The position numbers and the translations under genes were made by a program. A stretch of 64,000 bases of DNA from an uncultured Sphingomonadaceae bacterium. Lineage in GTDB: Bacteria; Pseudomonadota; Alphaproteobacteria; Sphingomonadales; Sphingomonadaceae. Within the stretch, counting starts at the first letter, position 1. Each line of letters begins with the position of its first letter. The DNA lies in assembly GCA_947488625.1 (NCBI GenBank), contig CANKZR010000001.1, forward strand, positions 1 through 64,000, written 5' to 3'. The notes under the pieces were generated by a model. The model searched no databases. It saw only the letters and a program-made list of their open reading frames with translations, and was not told the DNA's origin. Below, one piece after another: positions 46,110-55,727 of this stretch.

Positions 46110-49100
46110 TTACCAGGTAACCTGGAAACCGGCACGGGCGCCGACTTCGCCTTCGTCGAAGCCGATGCCGACACCGCCGGTGAAGGCTGCGTTGTCGCTG
46201 ATGCGGGCAGCGAAGCTGGCCGAACCGGCAACGCGGTCGTTGTAGTAGCCGAAGCCACCGGCAAGGCCGAAGCTATCGGTCGGCATGAGAACCGGCGATT
46301 CCATCGACAGTGCCATGGCAACACCTTCGTTCGCCTCACGAACGCCTTGGGAGTTCTGTGAAGTGAGGTCGAAGAGAGTAGCCGTCTGGCCCTGCAAAGT
46401 GGCGATCTGGCCAGCCTGCAGTGCGAAGTTGGTGTTCATGGCACCAATGTTCGCAGTATTGGCCGCGACGCCTGCCGCGTTCGCTGCGATATCCGAACGG
46501 ATCGTGTTGTCGACACCGAGGACGCCGTTGGCATCGATGGTGACCACTTCGCCCGGATCCACCTGGGCAACTGTGCTTGCGGCGATATCGCCGATGCGCA
46601 CCGCGCTGCCCATGCCACCCAGACTGACCTGGTTGGCAGCCGTCGTCATTGCGCCGGCACCGATGGCGGTCGAACCGTCAAAGTTTGCCACTGCGCCCTG
46701 ACCCAGTGCCGTGGAAGCGACGCCGGTTGCATCGGTGTTCTCGCCGATGGCCGTTGCGCCAGCCGCCGTTGCCACTGCGAAGTGACCGAAGGCCGAAGCA
46801 CGTTCTTCCGAAGCGGTTGCGCCATAACCATAGGCCGAAGCAGCTGCCGCCGAAGCGATCGACTGCGCGCCAAGTGCACTGGAACGCGTGCCCGAAGCCT
46901 GTGCATCGTTACCGATGGCGACCGAGCTGGAGCCCGATGCATCGGTGTTCTCACCAAGTGCAGTCGACTCTTCGCCCGAAGCTACCGCGAAGTAGCCCAG
47001 AGCCGTCGAACGGGTGCCCGTTGCACTCGATTCGTAACCGATTGCCGTGCTGGCAGCCGAGGTGGCTTCCGAACCTGCACCCAGCGCGCTGGAGAAGCGG
47101 CCGGTTGCCTGTGCGTCGTTACCGGCGGCCAGCGAACCTTCGCCGGTTGCATCGACATTTTCGCCGAGGCCGGTGGAACGCTCGCCCGAAGCTACGGCGA
47201 AGTAGCCCAGAGCGGTCGAACGGGTACCGGTTGCGCTCGATTCGTAACCGACTGCGGTTGCAGCAGAAGCAGTGGCTTCCGAACCTGCACCCAGCGAGCT
47301 GGAGAAGCGACCGGTTGCCTGTGCATCGTTACCTGCAGCCAGCGAACCTTCGCCGGTTGCATCGACGTTTTCGCCGAGGCCGGTGGAGCGCTCGCCCGAA
47401 GCTACGGCGAAGTAACCCAGAGCGGTCGAACGGGTACCGGTTGCACTCGATTCGTAACCGATCGCGGTTGCTGCAGCAGCCGTGGCTTCTGCGTTACGGC
47501 CAAGGGCAGAGGTGAACTCGTTGTTGGCAACCGCACCGTCACCCACGGCGACCGAGCCGAGACCCGAAGCTTCGGATACGCGGCCCAGAGCGGTCGAGAA
47601 GTCGGCCGAAGCGTCGGACTGCCAACCGAAAGCCTGCGCACCGAGACCCGATGCATTGGATTCCGCACCCACCGACGTGGAGTGGAAGCCCGTGGCATTG
47701 GCCGTCTGGCCGATAGCCACGGTGTCTTCGTCAGAAGCGACGGCGCTGTTGCCGATCGCGATCGAATCGAAGCCCGATGCATTGGAGAAGGCACCGCCTG
47801 CAAAGGAGTTGGCACCCGATGCATTTGCGACTGCACCGATAGCGGTGCTCAGGTCGCCCGATGCACTGCTGAAGCCACCGACGGACGTGCTCACGAAGGC
47901 CGCAGCATTGGCAAGGTTACCGACTGCGGTCGAACCGGCGAAAGCGGCGTTGGCCGAGTAGCCCGTTGCAACGGCACCCTGGCCCGCAGCAGTGGCCGAC
48001 TGGCCATAGGCGCTGGACTGGAAGCCGCTGGCGGAAGCCTGACGGCCCGTCGCGGTCGACTGGTCACCGGTGGCGGAAGCCTGCCAGCCGAATGCCTGTG
48101 CTCCTACGCCGGTCGCTTCGGATTCAGCACCGATCGAGGTAGAGTGGAAGCCGGAAGCGTTCGCCGACTGGCCAAGCGCTACGGCATCTTCATCGGTTGC
48201 CTGGGCATCGCGGCCAACAGCAACGGAGTCGAGACCCGAAGCAACAGCACCAGTTGCACCAGCAAAGGACTGATCGCCCGAAGCCACCGAGCCGGCACCG
48301 ATAGCAGTGCTTGCGCTACCCGACGCTTCGCTGAAAGCACCAATCGAAGTGCTTACGAAACCCGACGCATTGGCAAGGTTGCCGTTTGCGGTCGCACCGG
48401 CGAGGCTGGCGTTGGAGCCGAAGCCCGTTGCGGTTGCACCCTGCGCACTGGCAGTGGCCGACTGGCCATAGGCGCTGGACTGGAAGCCGCTGGCGGAAGC
48501 CTGACGGCCCGTTGCGGTCGACTGGTCACCCGTCGCAGAAGCCTGCCAGCCGAATGCCTGTGCGCCCGTGCCGGAAGCTACGGATTCTGCACCCACTGCG
48601 GTGGAGTGGAAGCCCGAAGCGACAGCGGTCTGGCCGATTGCCACGGCGTCCTCGTCGAGCGCCTGAGCATTGATACCGACTGCTACGGCGTCGGTGCCGA
48701 GAGTAATCGCATCCACGCCGATGGCGGTAGAACCGTCGAAGTTGGCGTTGGAGTTCCGGCCAACAGCGGTGGTGTTGGAACCGATGGCATTGGCATCCTG
48801 GCCAACGGCCGTGGAGAAGTTGCCCACTGCCTGCGCGTTGCTTCCCAGCGCGGAGCTGAACACGCCGAACGCGTTGGCACTTTCGCCTACGGCAACTGCG
48901 GCAGTGTTGGTGGCATTTGCGCCAAAGCCTACGGCCGTTGCATTCTCGGCGGTCGCTTCGGCATCGCTGCCGACTGCGGTGGTGCCAGCGGCAGAGGCGA
49001 CGGCGTTTTCGCCACAAGCGAGCGAATCGGTGCCGGAGCCGTTCGCACCGCCGGCTGTGTCCGTCCCGTCGCTGGCGAAGCCGCTACCATTGGTGTCGAG

Positions 49101-49244
49101 TAGGCACTCTTCTGCCGAAGCAGTGTTCGGCGTTGCGCCAACCATTGCCACGGTGGCGATAGCAAGGCCCGAGGCGCCAATGGCCATCATGGTCGCCTTG
49201 CCGAATGTTTGTTGATCTGAACCCTGGGTTCGCGAATTACGCAT
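46110..49244 (-). CDS. YadA-like trimeric autotransporter adhesin with repeated head
   Basis: Predicted surface adhesin of 1044 residues. The N terminus is a long type V signal (positively charged, then [28 protein letters not shown]). Residues about 60-850 are dozens of 14-15 residue YadA-head units (pattern xxATxxxSTAIGxxAxA), many almost identical. A neck-like stretch, [18 protein letters not shown], is followed by a short coiled coil ([35 protein letters not shown]) and a four-strand YadA anchor ending FQVTW with a terminal aromatic. The anchor trimerises and exports the head. An AGGAGG site lies 5 nt before the ATG, and a strong terminator follows. Larger repeats of 154 and 70 residues are listed separately. 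Confidence 0.9.
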   Translation of the reverse strand: MRNSRTQGSDQQTFGKATMMAIGASGLAIATVAMVGATPNTASAEECLLDTNGSGFASDGTDTAGGANGSGTDSLACGENAVASAAGTTAVGSDAEATAENATAVGFGANATNTAAVAVGESANAFGVFSSALGSNAQAVGNFSTAVGQDANAIGSNTTAVGRNSNANFDGSTAIGVDAITLGTDAVAVGINAQALDEDAVAIGQTAVASGFHSTAVGAESVASGTGAQAFGWQASATGDQSTATGRQASASGFQSSAYGQSATASAQGATATGFGSNASLAGATANGNLANASGFVSTSIGAFSEASGSASTAIGAGSVASGDQSFAGATGAVASGLDSVAVGRDAQATDEDAVALGQSANASGFHSTSIGAESEATGVGAQAFGWQASATGDQSTATGRQASASGFQSSAYGQSATAAGQGAVATGYSANAAFAGSTAVGNLANAAAFVSTSVGGFSSASGDLSTAIGAVANASGANSFAGGAFSNASGFDSIAIGNSAVASDEDTVAIGQTANATGFHSTSVGAESNASGLGAQAFGWQSDASADFSTALGRVSEASGLGSVAVGDGAVANNEFTSALGRNAEATAAAATAIGYESSATGTRSTALGYFAVASGERSTGLGENVDATGEGSLAAGNDAQATGRFSSSLGAGSEATASAATAVGYESSATGTRSTALGYFAVASGERSTGLGENVDATGEGSLAAGNDAQATGRFSSALGAGSEATSAASTAIGYESSATGTRSTALGYFAVASGEESTALGENTDASGSSSVAIGNDAQASGTRSSALGAQSIASAAAASAYGYGATASEERASAFGHFAVATAAGATAIGENTDATGVASTALGQGAVANFDGSTAIGAGAMTTAANQVSLGGMGSAVRIGDIAASTVAQVDPGEVVTIDANGVLGVDNTIRSDIAANAAGVAANTANIGAMNTNFALQAGQIATLQGQTATLFDLTSQNSQGVREANEGVAMALSMESPVLMPTDSFGLAGGFGYYNDRVAGSASFAARISDNAAFTGGVGIGFDEGEVGARAGFQVTW
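46831..47460 (-). repeat. Three tandem 210-bp repeats inside the adhesin gene
   Basis: The marker TTCGTAACCG recurs at 47031, 47241 and 47451, exactly 210 bp apart, equal to 70 residues (five head units) per repeat. The first two copies are nearly identical ([20 protein letters not shown] and onward); the third diverges in its second half ([10 protein letters not shown]). Recent in-frame duplication is the simplest reading. Confidence 0.85.
47560..48620 (-). repeat. 462-bp long-period repeats inside the adhesin gene
   Basis: A marker encoding GFHST recurs at 47677, 48139 and 48601, and one encoding FGWQ at 47617, 48079 and 48541, all exactly 462 bp apart (154 residues, eleven head units). 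Two full units and the start of a third, which then diverges, are visible. Identity is highest around the [20 protein letters not shown] part. Confidence 0.85.
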
Positions 49245-49682
49245 TAATTCCTCCTGTATGGTAGAACCGGGCCGAAACCGAAAGTCGCGACGCCACGGAA
49301 GAACTTGAATGTCATTTGGACAGCACCCCCATGTTGCACGTCACGATCCCCCGATCGCAGCGGTTGCCCGATTCTGGGCAAGTGCATTGCTAGGGCATTT
49401 TTAGAATTTTGCATGCCAAAAATGCAGAAAAACACCGAAAAAGTGTGGAATAGGGAGGAATACGAGAGATAAATTACCCGGTTAACGGCAGTCGACACTG
49501 GTTAGCATCGGGTGAACATTATCAATTGATATCGAGGTCGGTCGGCGTTCACGAAACGAATCAAGGCTGTAGCGCCCGCTTCGATCAGTTTTGCGGTTGT
49601 ATTCTTGTGCCCTGGCACAGGGGTGGATACTTGCCTAACTCACCCAAAGACCCGGTCAAAGGCATCACAGACCGTTTATCGA
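49245..49682. other. Upstream region of the adhesin gene with inverted repeats
   Basis: About 440 bp without a gene, AT-richer near 49390-49540. Two inverted repeats stand out: TTGCCC/GGGCAA at 49364-49381 (6-nt loop) and GCATTTTT/AAAAATGC at 49395-49425 (15-nt loop). Both lie 120-180 bp before the adhesin start and could be operator or leader structures. An 84-codon open frame here overlaps the adhesin start and is judged not to be a gene. Confidence 0.4.
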
Positions 49683-51113
49683 TCACCCCTCGTGGACGGT
49701 TTTCACAACCATGCACGCCTTCACGCCTTCCGGCCCGTCCTCGCTGCCGTGGCCCGACCACTGTACGCCCTGGAATGGCGTATCCGGACCGGCGATCATA
49801 TGGCTGTTGATGCCCATCATGCCCACTTCCATTTCGTGCGCGAGGCGGCGCTGGCGCTTCACGTTGTTGGTCCACGCATAGCCCGCCAGGCCGTAGGGTA
49901 GGCGATTGGCTTCCGCGATCATGTCATCTTCGGACTTGTAGGGATTGATCAGGGCCAGCGGACCGAAGGGCTCTTCGTTCATCACTTCGGCATCCAGCGG
50001 TACTTGCGAAAGCACGGTGGGCTGGAAGAAATAGCCCTGGTTGCCGATACGCTCACCACCGGTATCGAGCGTCGCGCCCTTTGCCTTTGCATCGGCGACG
50101 AATTTCTCCATCGCGTCGGGGCGGCGGGCATTGGCCATCGGACCCATCTGCGTGCCGTCTTTCAGCCCGTCGCCCACCACGGTGGCGGCCAGCCTCTTGG
50201 CCATGCCATCGCGGAATTCCTCGAACACGCTTTCCTGCACGATGAAACGTGTCGGTGACACGCAGACCTGTCCGGCATTGCGCGTCTTGCCGGAAGATGC
50301 CGCTGCCAGTGCCTTTTCCATGTCGGCATCGTCGAACACCAGTACCGGCCCGTGCCCGCCCAGCTCCATCGTGGTGCGGATCATGTTGTCCGCTGCCAGC
50401 TTCGCTAGGTGCTTGCCCACCGTGGTGGAACCGGTGAAGGACAATTTGCGGATAATCGGACTGGCGAGCAGATGACGGCTCACTTCGTCCGGCACGCCGA
50501 ACACCGCCTGCGCCACTTCTTTCGGAAGTCCGGCATCGTAGAGGCATTGCAGTATGCCGAGCGCCGAGCCAGGCGTTTCCTCGGCGCTCTTGAGGATGAT
50601 CGAACAGCCCGCCGCCACGGCCGCGCCCAGCTTGCGCCCCGGATTGACCAGCGGGAAGTTCCACGGCGCGAAACCGGCGACAGGGCCGACAGGCTCCCAA
50701 CGTACCACGCTGCGCTGGCCGACCGGGCGCACCAGTTCGCGGCCGTACAGGCGCTGGCACTCGCCTGCGGCGAAATCGAACCAGCCAGCACATGCCATGC
50801 TTTCGATCTTCGTTTCGCCAATCGGCTTGCCTTCTTCCATCGTGGCGATGCGGGCGAGGTCGTCCGACCGTTCGCGGATCAGCGCAGCGGCCTTGTGCAG
50901 GACGGCAGCGCGCTTGGGGGCGGGTGTATGGCGCCAGATCTTGAACCCGCGCTGCGCCGTATCCAGCGCCCTGTCGAGATCGCTGGCGTCTGCAAGCGGC
51001 AGTTCCGCCAGCGTTTCCCCGGTTACGGGATTGACGACATCGAAGGTACGCCGGCCACCGCCTGACACCTTTTCGCCATCGATCACCATGTGAAGAGCGG
51101 GATACTCGGTCAT
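49683..51113 (-). CDS. NAD(P)-dependent aldehyde dehydrogenase (SSADH-like family)
   Basis: A 476-residue aldehyde dehydrogenase, a paralogue type to the gabD product but distinct in sequence. General base Glu in TMELGGHGPVLVF, catalytic Cys in NAGQVCVSPTRFIV, cofactor segments APWNFPLVNPGRK and FTGSTTVGKHLAKLA. The C-terminal HMIAGPDTPFQGVQWSGHGSEDG is typical of the succinate-semialdehyde dehydrogenase-like group. The ATG at 51113 has AGGAGA 6 nt upstream. It stands alone, so the substrate is open. Confidence 0.87.
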   Translation of the reverse strand: MTEYPALHMVIDGEKVSGGGRRTFDVVNPVTGETLAELPLADASDLDRALDTAQRGFKIWRHTPAPKRAAVLHKAAALIRERSDDLARIATMEEGKPIGETKIESMACAGWFDFAAGECQRLYGRELVRPVGQRSVVRWEPVGPVAGFAPWNFPLVNPGRKLGAAVAAGCSIILKSAEETPGSALGILQCLYDAGLPKEVAQAVFGVPDEVSRHLLASPIIRKLSFTGSTTVGKHLAKLAADNMIRTTMELGGHGPVLVFDDADMEKALAAASSGKTRNAGQVCVSPTRFIVQESVFEEFRDGMAKRLAATVVGDGLKDGTQMGPMANARRPDAMEKFVADAKAKGATLDTGGERIGNQGYFFQPTVLSQVPLDAEVMNEEPFGPLALINPYKSEDDMIAEANRLPYGLAGYAWTNNVKRQRRLAHEMEVGMMGINSHMIAGPDTPFQGVQWSGHGSEDGPEGVKACMVVKTVHEG

Positions 51114-51279
51114 TGTTCTCTCCTGCGCGACGCCAGCCAGACTTGTCCAATAGCCTGTCGAAGGGCCGACCTGTGCTTCATTGCGCTGCGCTATAGGAAA
51201 CATTGATGGCTGGGCAAATGCCTCACCGCCCTGCGGGCAGAAGTGCGAGGTTAAGAAACGGGCCGCTAGGGCCGAGTGC

Positions 51280-51633
51280 ATGATCCGCACCGCTATCGCT
51301 TTCGCCCTGCTAGCTGCATCCACTATCGCCGCTGCACAATCCCCAGCCCCGCAGCTAAGCATGGATCACCGCATGCTGCTGCGCTGTTCGGCGGCCTTCG
51401 CTCTCGTCGCTCACGGGCAGGAGACCGGTGATGCTGCGGCCTTGCGCTATCCCGACATGAGCCAGCGGGGACGCGAATTCTTCGTGCGCGGTTCAGCACA
51501 GGTCATGGAAGAGGCCGGGTTGGACCGCACCCAGATCGAAGCGGCCCTGTCTGCCGAGGCGCGCGACATAAGCGAGAATGGCACGATCGAAGAGATCATG
51601 CCCGTCTGTCTGAACCTTTTGCCCGCAGAATAA
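51280..51633 (+). CDS. Secreted hypothetical protein
   Basis: A 117-residue protein with a clear signal peptide (MIRTAIAFALLAASTIAAAQ). The mature part is helical, with two Cys (LLRCSAAF and PVCLNLLP) that could form a disulfide. The family is not recognised; similar small periplasmic proteins are common in sphingomonads. The start at 51280 is chosen because the longer frame from 51181 hides the signal peptide. It lies 64 bp before the GST-like gene on the same strand. Confidence 0.72.
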   Translation: MIRTAIAFALLAASTIAAAQSPAPQLSMDHRMLLRCSAAFALVAHGQETGDAAALRYPDMSQRGREFFVRGSAQVMEEAGLDRTQIEAALSAEARDISENGTIEEIMPVCLNLLPAE

Positions 51634-51697
51634 TTTGCCACCATTCTTGCGGATGCTGGACCCGGCGGGCCTGTTGCGGCATTAGCAACAGACAAAC

Positions 51698-52369
51698 ATG
51701 TGGCAACTTTTTCACTTTCCCCTGTGCCCTTTCAGCCGCAAGGTGCAGCTGGTGCTTTCCGAAAAGAAAGTACCCTTCACCCTGCAGCTGGCCTATCCGT
51801 GGGAAGACAACGAGCAGTTCCATTCGTTGAATCCCGCCGGCAAGACGCCCGTGCTGCATCACGCAGAAAGGCGACTGGTGCTGATGGACAGCCAGGCGAT
51901 CTGCGAATATTTCGAGGAAACCGAGAGCAAGAGCCCGATGATCCCCGGCTCTGCCGCGGCCCGCGCCGAGATACGCCGCCTGACCGCGCTGTTCGACGAT
52001 GGCCTGTATGGCGATGTCACCGAACCGCTGATCTACGAGAAGATGAAGAAGCGCCTGATCCTACGGCAATCGCCCGACAGCGGCATATTGCGTGCGGCCA
52101 TGCGGTTGACCCACGAACATCTCGATTACCTCGACTGGTTGATCGACAACCGCCGCTGGTTGGCCGGGGCGCAATTAAGCCTTGCCGACTTCACCGCTGC
52201 AGCGCAGCTCTCGGTGATCGACTATCTCGGCGGCATAGACTGGTCGGGTCACGAGCAGTCGCATGGCTGGTACCGCGTCATGAAAAGCCGCCCCAGCTTC
52301 GCGCCACTGCTCAGCCAGAAGATGGAAGGCTTGCCTGCGCCGCGCCACTATTCCGATGTGAATGCGTGA
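51698..52369 (+). CDS. fzlA: Glutathione S-transferase family protein, FzlA-like
   Basis: A 223-residue GST-fold protein. The N-terminal thioredoxin-like half has HFPLCPFSRKVQLVLSEKK, NPAGKTPVL and DSQAICEYFEE. The C-terminal helical half has ANLSLADF-like AQLSLADFTAAAQLSVIDYLG and RPSFAPLL. The CPFSRK start, the DYLGGIDWSGHEQ stretch and PAPRHYSDVNA end resemble FzlA, the alphaproteobacterial GST-like protein that binds FtsZ and is needed for constriction in Caulobacter. The match is from memory, so an ordinary GST remains possible. Confidence 0.72.
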   Translation: MWQLFHFPLCPFSRKVQLVLSEKKVPFTLQLAYPWEDNEQFHSLNPAGKTPVLHHAERRLVLMDSQAICEYFEETESKSPMIPGSAAARAEIRRLTALFDDGLYGDVTEPLIYEKMKKRLILRQSPDSGILRAAMRLTHEHLDYLDWLIDNRRWLAGAQLSLADFTAAAQLSVIDYLGGIDWSGHEQSHGWYRVMKSRPSFAPLLSQKMEGLPAPRHYSDVNA

Positions 52370-52573
52370 CTTGTTTTGGTCCCCAAGCGCCTGGCGCAGC
52401 GAGTCCGCGCTGCTTGGCTTTCCTCGCATAAGCTCGGGCGCGCGTTCGCGCTTGCGGCCGCTTCGTGCCCGAAGGCCAGGCCCACCGCGAAGCGTAACCT
52501 GAAGTCGGTCCGCGCCTGGCGGTCCGCAAGGCCGAACGGCCGCCCGCAGCGGGCGCAGCTTGCTGCGCGTCTA

Positions 52574-52602
52574 GCGAGGACGAACCCGCAGAGGCAGGTT
52601 CG
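52574..52602 (+). repeat. Structured intergenic repeat, copy R1
   Basis: The box GCGAGGA is followed by a hairpin: CGAACCCGC (52581-52589), loop AGAG, GCAGGTTCG (52594-52602), a 9-bp stem with one mismatch. The 70 bases before it match the bases before copy R2 (ACGGCCGCCCGCAGCGGGC versus ACGACCGCCCACAGCGGGC, then TCTAGCGAGGACG in both). Confidence 0.75.
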
Positions 52603-52638
52603 TAAAACAGACTATCGATGGCCCTGCGTTCAACCTTG

Positions 52639-52659
52639 CGGTTCGCTGGTCGCGAACCG
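52639..52659. repeat. TGGTC-loop hairpin, copy 1
   Basis: CGGTTCGC and GCGAACCG form a perfect 8-bp stem around the loop TGGTC. The same loop with a shorter, changed stem occurs at 55728-55742 in the second repeat-rich gap. Confidence 0.65.
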
Positions 52660-52763
52660 ATATAGTTCTGGAAAGCCAATCCTGTGCGAAAATCGGTCAC
52701 TTAGTGATCGCAAGGGCAACCGCCCGCCCGCAGGTGCCGCGCAGCGAAGCGGAGCGAATAGCA

Positions 52764-52792
52764 CCGAGGACGCTGGCGCGGAGGCGCGAGCG
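52764..52792 (+). repeat. Structured intergenic repeat, copy R3 (directly before msrB)
   Basis: The box CCGAGGA is followed by CGCTGGCGC (52771-52779), loop GGAG, GCGCGAGCG (52784-52792), a 9-bp stem with one mismatch. It ends 11 bp before the msrB ATG, directly ahead of the AAAGGA ribosome site, so it would be in the msrB leader if transcribed. The bases before it (CCCGCAGGTGCCGCGCAG and GCGAATAGCA) match copy R4 in inverted orientation. Confidence 0.75.
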
Positions 52793-52803
52793 AAAGGAAA
52801 ATT

Positions 52804-53214
52804 ATGTCAGACAAGACCAACCTCACCGAAGCCGAATGGCGCGAAAAGCTGACGCCCGAGCAATATCGCGTGCTGCGCGAAGCGGGCACGGAGCGCGCCT
52901 TCACCGGCAAGTACGACAAGAACAAGGCCGAGGGCGAGTACAGGTGCGCCGGCTGCGGGCAGCCCTTGTTCGAAAGCGATGCCAAGTACGATAGCGGCTC
53001 GGGCTGGCCCAGCTTTACCGCACCCGCTGACCAGCAAGCCGTAGAGATGAACCAGGACCAGACCCATGGCATGGTTCGCACCGAAGTGGTGTGCAGCAAT
53101 TGCGCCGGCCACCTGGGCCACGTTTTCCCCGACGGTCCCGGGCCGGAAGGGCTGCGGTATTGCATCAATTCTGCCGCGCTGCAGTTCGAACCGGAGGATA
53201 AAGCGGAAGATTGA
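52804..53214 (+). CDS. msrB: Peptide-methionine (R)-S-oxide reductase
   Basis: Repairs oxidised methionine (R-sulfoxide) in proteins, using thioredoxin. The 136-residue protein has the four zinc Cys C48, C51, C97 and C100 ([21 protein letters not shown]), SGSGWPSF and the catalytic C120 in [10 protein letters not shown]. The start has an AAAGGA site. A structured repeat hairpin lies immediately upstream of that site and may influence its expression. Confidence 0.96.
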   Translation: MSDKTNLTEAEWREKLTPEQYRVLREAGTERAFTGKYDKNKAEGEYRCAGCGQPLFESDAKYDSGSGWPSFTAPADQQAVEMNQDQTHGMVRTEVVCSNCAGHLGHVFPDGPGPEGLRYCINSAALQFEPEDKAED

Positions 53215-53317
53215 GCACCTTGCCCGTTCACGCTGGATTATGAATGCCCTATGCATGCCCGTTCCAAACGCAATGGCGCGCATGGACTGGTGCGCAAACG
53301 CAGGAATCTGAAGGCAG

Positions 53318-55573
53318 ATGGCAGGACGCCGGGGCAATGGCTCCAACAAAAGAGGGCACCGTTCGGCCCGCGCCGCATCCAGGGCGCGGGATCGTGACGC
53401 TGCATCGCGCGGGTTTAAGGCAGGCTTCTGGCGCTGGACCCGCCGCCTGGCCATCACCGGAACGCTCGTCGCGCTGTTGGCCGTAATCGGACTGGCGACT
53501 GCGGTGTTCTTCGCATCGCGCAGCCTGCCATCCTACGCCAGCCTGCGGGAAAGCCAGACCGGCCAGACCATCCTTGTGCGCGCTCGTGATGGCACGCAGA
53601 TCGTCGAACTCGGCCCCAGTTACGGACAGTGGCTGGATGCCGAGGAAATCCCCGATGTAATGAAGCAGGCGATGATCTCGGTCGAGGATCACCGCTTTGA
53701 CTCGCATTTCGGCGTTGACCCCATGGGCCTTGCCCGCGCCGTGTACAATGCGCTTTCCGAAGATCGGCAAGTCAGTGCGACTTCCACGATTACGCAGCAG
53801 CTTGCCCGTAACATCTTCCTCAATTCCAACCGCACGCTGGACAGGAAGCTGCGCGAAGCGGTGCTGGCAATGGCGATGGAATGGCGTTTCTCGAAAGAGC
53901 AGATACTCGAACTATACCTCAACAAGGTGTATTTCGGCGGCGGTGCCTACGGTATCGATTCCGCCAGCCGGAAGTTCTTCAGCCATTCGGCGCGCGAACT
54001 CAGCCTCGAAGAAGCGGCTATTATCGCTGGCCTGGTCAAGGCGCCCAGCCGATATTCCCCCACGGCTGACGTCGAAGCGGCCGTGGGCCGCGCGAATGTG
54101 GTCGTGGGCCAGATGGTGCGCTATGGCGGGCTGGACCCGGCGGTAGCGCGGCAGGTGAACGTGGATGCGGTGAAGCTCTCCACGACCGAGGGGCAGAACT
54201 CCATCCGCTACTTCACCGACTGGGCCTTGCCGCAACTGGACCTGTTGCTGCCCAACGGCACGTTCGAGCCGATCGAGGTGTGGACCACGCTGGACGTGGG
54301 CATGCAGCGCGCTGCCACCACGGCCATTCAGTCCAACGTGCCGGGCGAAGCACAGGGCGCGCTTGTAAGCCTTGATCGCGACGGGGCCATCCTGGCGCTG
54401 GTAGGCGGCACCGATTACGTCACGTCCAACTACAACCGCGCGACGGACGCCATGCGGCAACCCGGATCGTCATGGAAGTTGTTCGTCTACCTCGCCGCGC
54501 TGGAGGCTGGTTACACGCCGGACGACCGCGTGCAGGACGTGCCTGTTACCATCAACGACTGGAGCCCGCGAAACTCCGGCGGTACCTATGCCGGCGAGAT
54601 CGACGTGCGTTCGGCCTTTGCCTATTCCAAGAACACGGTCGCCGCGCAGCTTGGCAACGAAGTGGGCTTTTCCAACGTGGCCAGCATGGCGCGCCGCTTC
54701 GGTATTACCACTCCGATCAGCACCTATCCAGCAATGGTGCTTGGCTCTTCCGAAGTCCGGCTGATCGACATGGTGCGCGCCTTTGCGGCGGTGTCCGCCG
54801 GTGGGCGATCTGTCGAACCCTATGGCATCTTGCGCGTGACCACTGCCGATGGCGAAGAACTCTACCGTCATAGGGAAGGACGCGCCTATACACTGGTGCC
54901 GGACTACGTTGCGGCTGGCATTACGGACCTTTTGCAAAGCGCCGTCGCCACGGGCACCGGGCGCGCAGCGCAGATCGGGCGGCCCGTGGCGGGCAAGACG
55001 GGCACCACCAGTTCCAACCGGGACGGCTATTTCGTCGGCTTTTCCAGCGGAATCACCACCGGCGTGTGGATGGGCCGCGACGACAATGCTCGTGTTTCCG
55101 CCTTGCAGGGCGGGCGCGCGCCGGCCCAGGCTTTCGCTGCCTATATGCGCTATGCCGTGCGGGACAGGCCCGTGGAGGAATTCGATACCGACCTGCAATT
55201 GCCCGAATGGCAGCTGGAGCCGGATGACGAATTCTATTACGGCGAGGAAGACGATTACTACTTCTACATCGACGAGCAGGGCAACCTGGTCGATCCCAGC
55301 GGCGATCAGGGGCGCTATGGCGAAGGCTTCGATGTAGAAGGCGAGGGCGAGAACGTGGTGCGCGACCCACTCGATCCGCGAGGAATGGATCAGCAACCCG
55401 TGCCGCGATCGTCACCCGCCCCCCGGCCTTCGCCTGCACCCCGCAGAAGCGAAGCACCGCAAGCGGCCAGCGACGATTTTCTCGAGCAGGCGACGGGCAG
55501 GGATCTGCCGCGCGAGGACAGGCGACAGAACAACCGCCCGGCACCCGGCATCCTTAACGAGCAGCGCTTCTAG
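53318..55573 (+). CDS. Class A penicillin-binding protein (transglycosylase/transpeptidase)
   Basis: Bifunctional peptidoglycan synthase of 751 residues. A basic cytoplasmic tail and one membrane anchor (44-66) precede the glycosyltransferase domain, with catalytic E123 in SVEDHRFDSHFG and ITQQLARN, RKLREAVLAMAME and KVYFGGGAYG. The transpeptidase domain has S384-S-W-K387 (SxxK), SKN in AYSKNTVA and K560-T-G. The C-terminal 120 residues form an acidic then Pro/Arg-rich tail (EEDDYYFY, SSPAPRPSPAPRR) not needed for catalysis. It is related to PBP1A-like enzymes; which paralogue cannot be decided. Confidence 0.93.
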   Translation: MAGRRGNGSNKRGHRSARAASRARDRDAASRGFKAGFWRWTRRLAITGTLVALLAVIGLATAVFFASRSLPSYASLRESQTGQTILVRARDGTQIVELGPSYGQWLDAEEIPDVMKQAMISVEDHRFDSHFGVDPMGLARAVYNALSEDRQVSATSTITQQLARNIFLNSNRTLDRKLREAVLAMAMEWRFSKEQILELYLNKVYFGGGAYGIDSASRKFFSHSARELSLEEAAIIAGLVKAPSRYSPTADVEAAVGRANVVVGQMVRYGGLDPAVARQVNVDAVKLSTTEGQNSIRYFTDWALPQLDLLLPNGTFEPIEVWTTLDVGMQRAATTAIQSNVPGEAQGALVSLDRDGAILALVGGTDYVTSNYNRATDAMRQPGSSWKLFVYLAALEAGYTPDDRVQDVPVTINDWSPRNSGGTYAGEIDVRSAFAYSKNTVAAQLGNEVGFSNVASMARRFGITTPISTYPAMVLGSSEVRLIDMVRAFAAVSAGGRSVEPYGILRVTTADGEELYRHREGRAYTLVPDYVAAGITDLLQSAVATGTGRAAQIGRPVAGKTGTTSSNRDGYFVGFSSGITTGVWMGRDDNARVSALQGGRAPAQAFAAYMRYAVRDRPVEEFDTDLQLPEWQLEPDDEFYYGEEDDYYFYIDEQGNLVDPSGDQGRYGEGFDVEGEGENVVRDPLDPRGMDQQPVPRSSPAPRPSPAPRRSEAPQAASDDFLEQATGRDLPREDRRQNNRPAPGILNEQRF

Positions 55574-55636
55574 TGTAGGTTAGCCGGACATCGCCGACAG
55601 GCTGCGGGCCAAGGTTCAGAGTGATCGTTTGTTTTT

Positions 55637-55665
55637 CGGACCCGCATCCGCGGGTCCGTCCTCGG
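55637..55665 (-). repeat. Structured intergenic repeat, copy R4 (inverted)
   Basis: Read on the minus strand: CCGAGGA box, then CGGACCCGC, loop GGAT, GCGGGTCCG, a perfect 9-bp stem. It is followed by an A-rich stretch (AAAAAC). The adjoining part to 55706 is an inverted match of the bases before copy R3 at 52727-52772. Confidence 0.75.
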
Positions 55666-55727
55666 TGCTATTCGCTACGTCCTTCGGACTGCGCGGCACC
55701 TGCGGGCTGCGCGTTCGCGCGCTGTCG

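Larger units (their letters stand above)
52370..52803. other. Repeat-rich intergenic region 1 (before msrB)
   Basis: About 430 bp of GC-rich palindromic DNA without a gene. It contains a weak hairpin near 52383-52417 after the GST gene, then the structured repeats listed separately: copy R1 (52574-52602), a TGGTC-loop hairpin (52639-52659) and copy R3 (52764-52792), the last ending just before the msrB ribosome site. The same modules recur at 55630-55910. Confidence 0.7.

Noticed and set aside
46831-48620. Regularly spaced repeats that could suggest a CRISPR array or minisatellite
   Set aside because: The periods are 210 and 462 bp, in frame, and encode YadA head units without spacer-like unique segments.
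46782-49103. 773-codon open frame on the plus strand inside the adhesin gene
   Set aside because: It is antisense to a repetitive gene, and its periodic sequence merely mirrors the adhesin repeats; no start signal or family features are seen.
49244-49498. 84-codon open frame on the minus strand before the adhesin
   Set aside because: It has no ribosome site, overlaps the adhesin start codon and its strong AGGAGG site, and shows no recognisable family.
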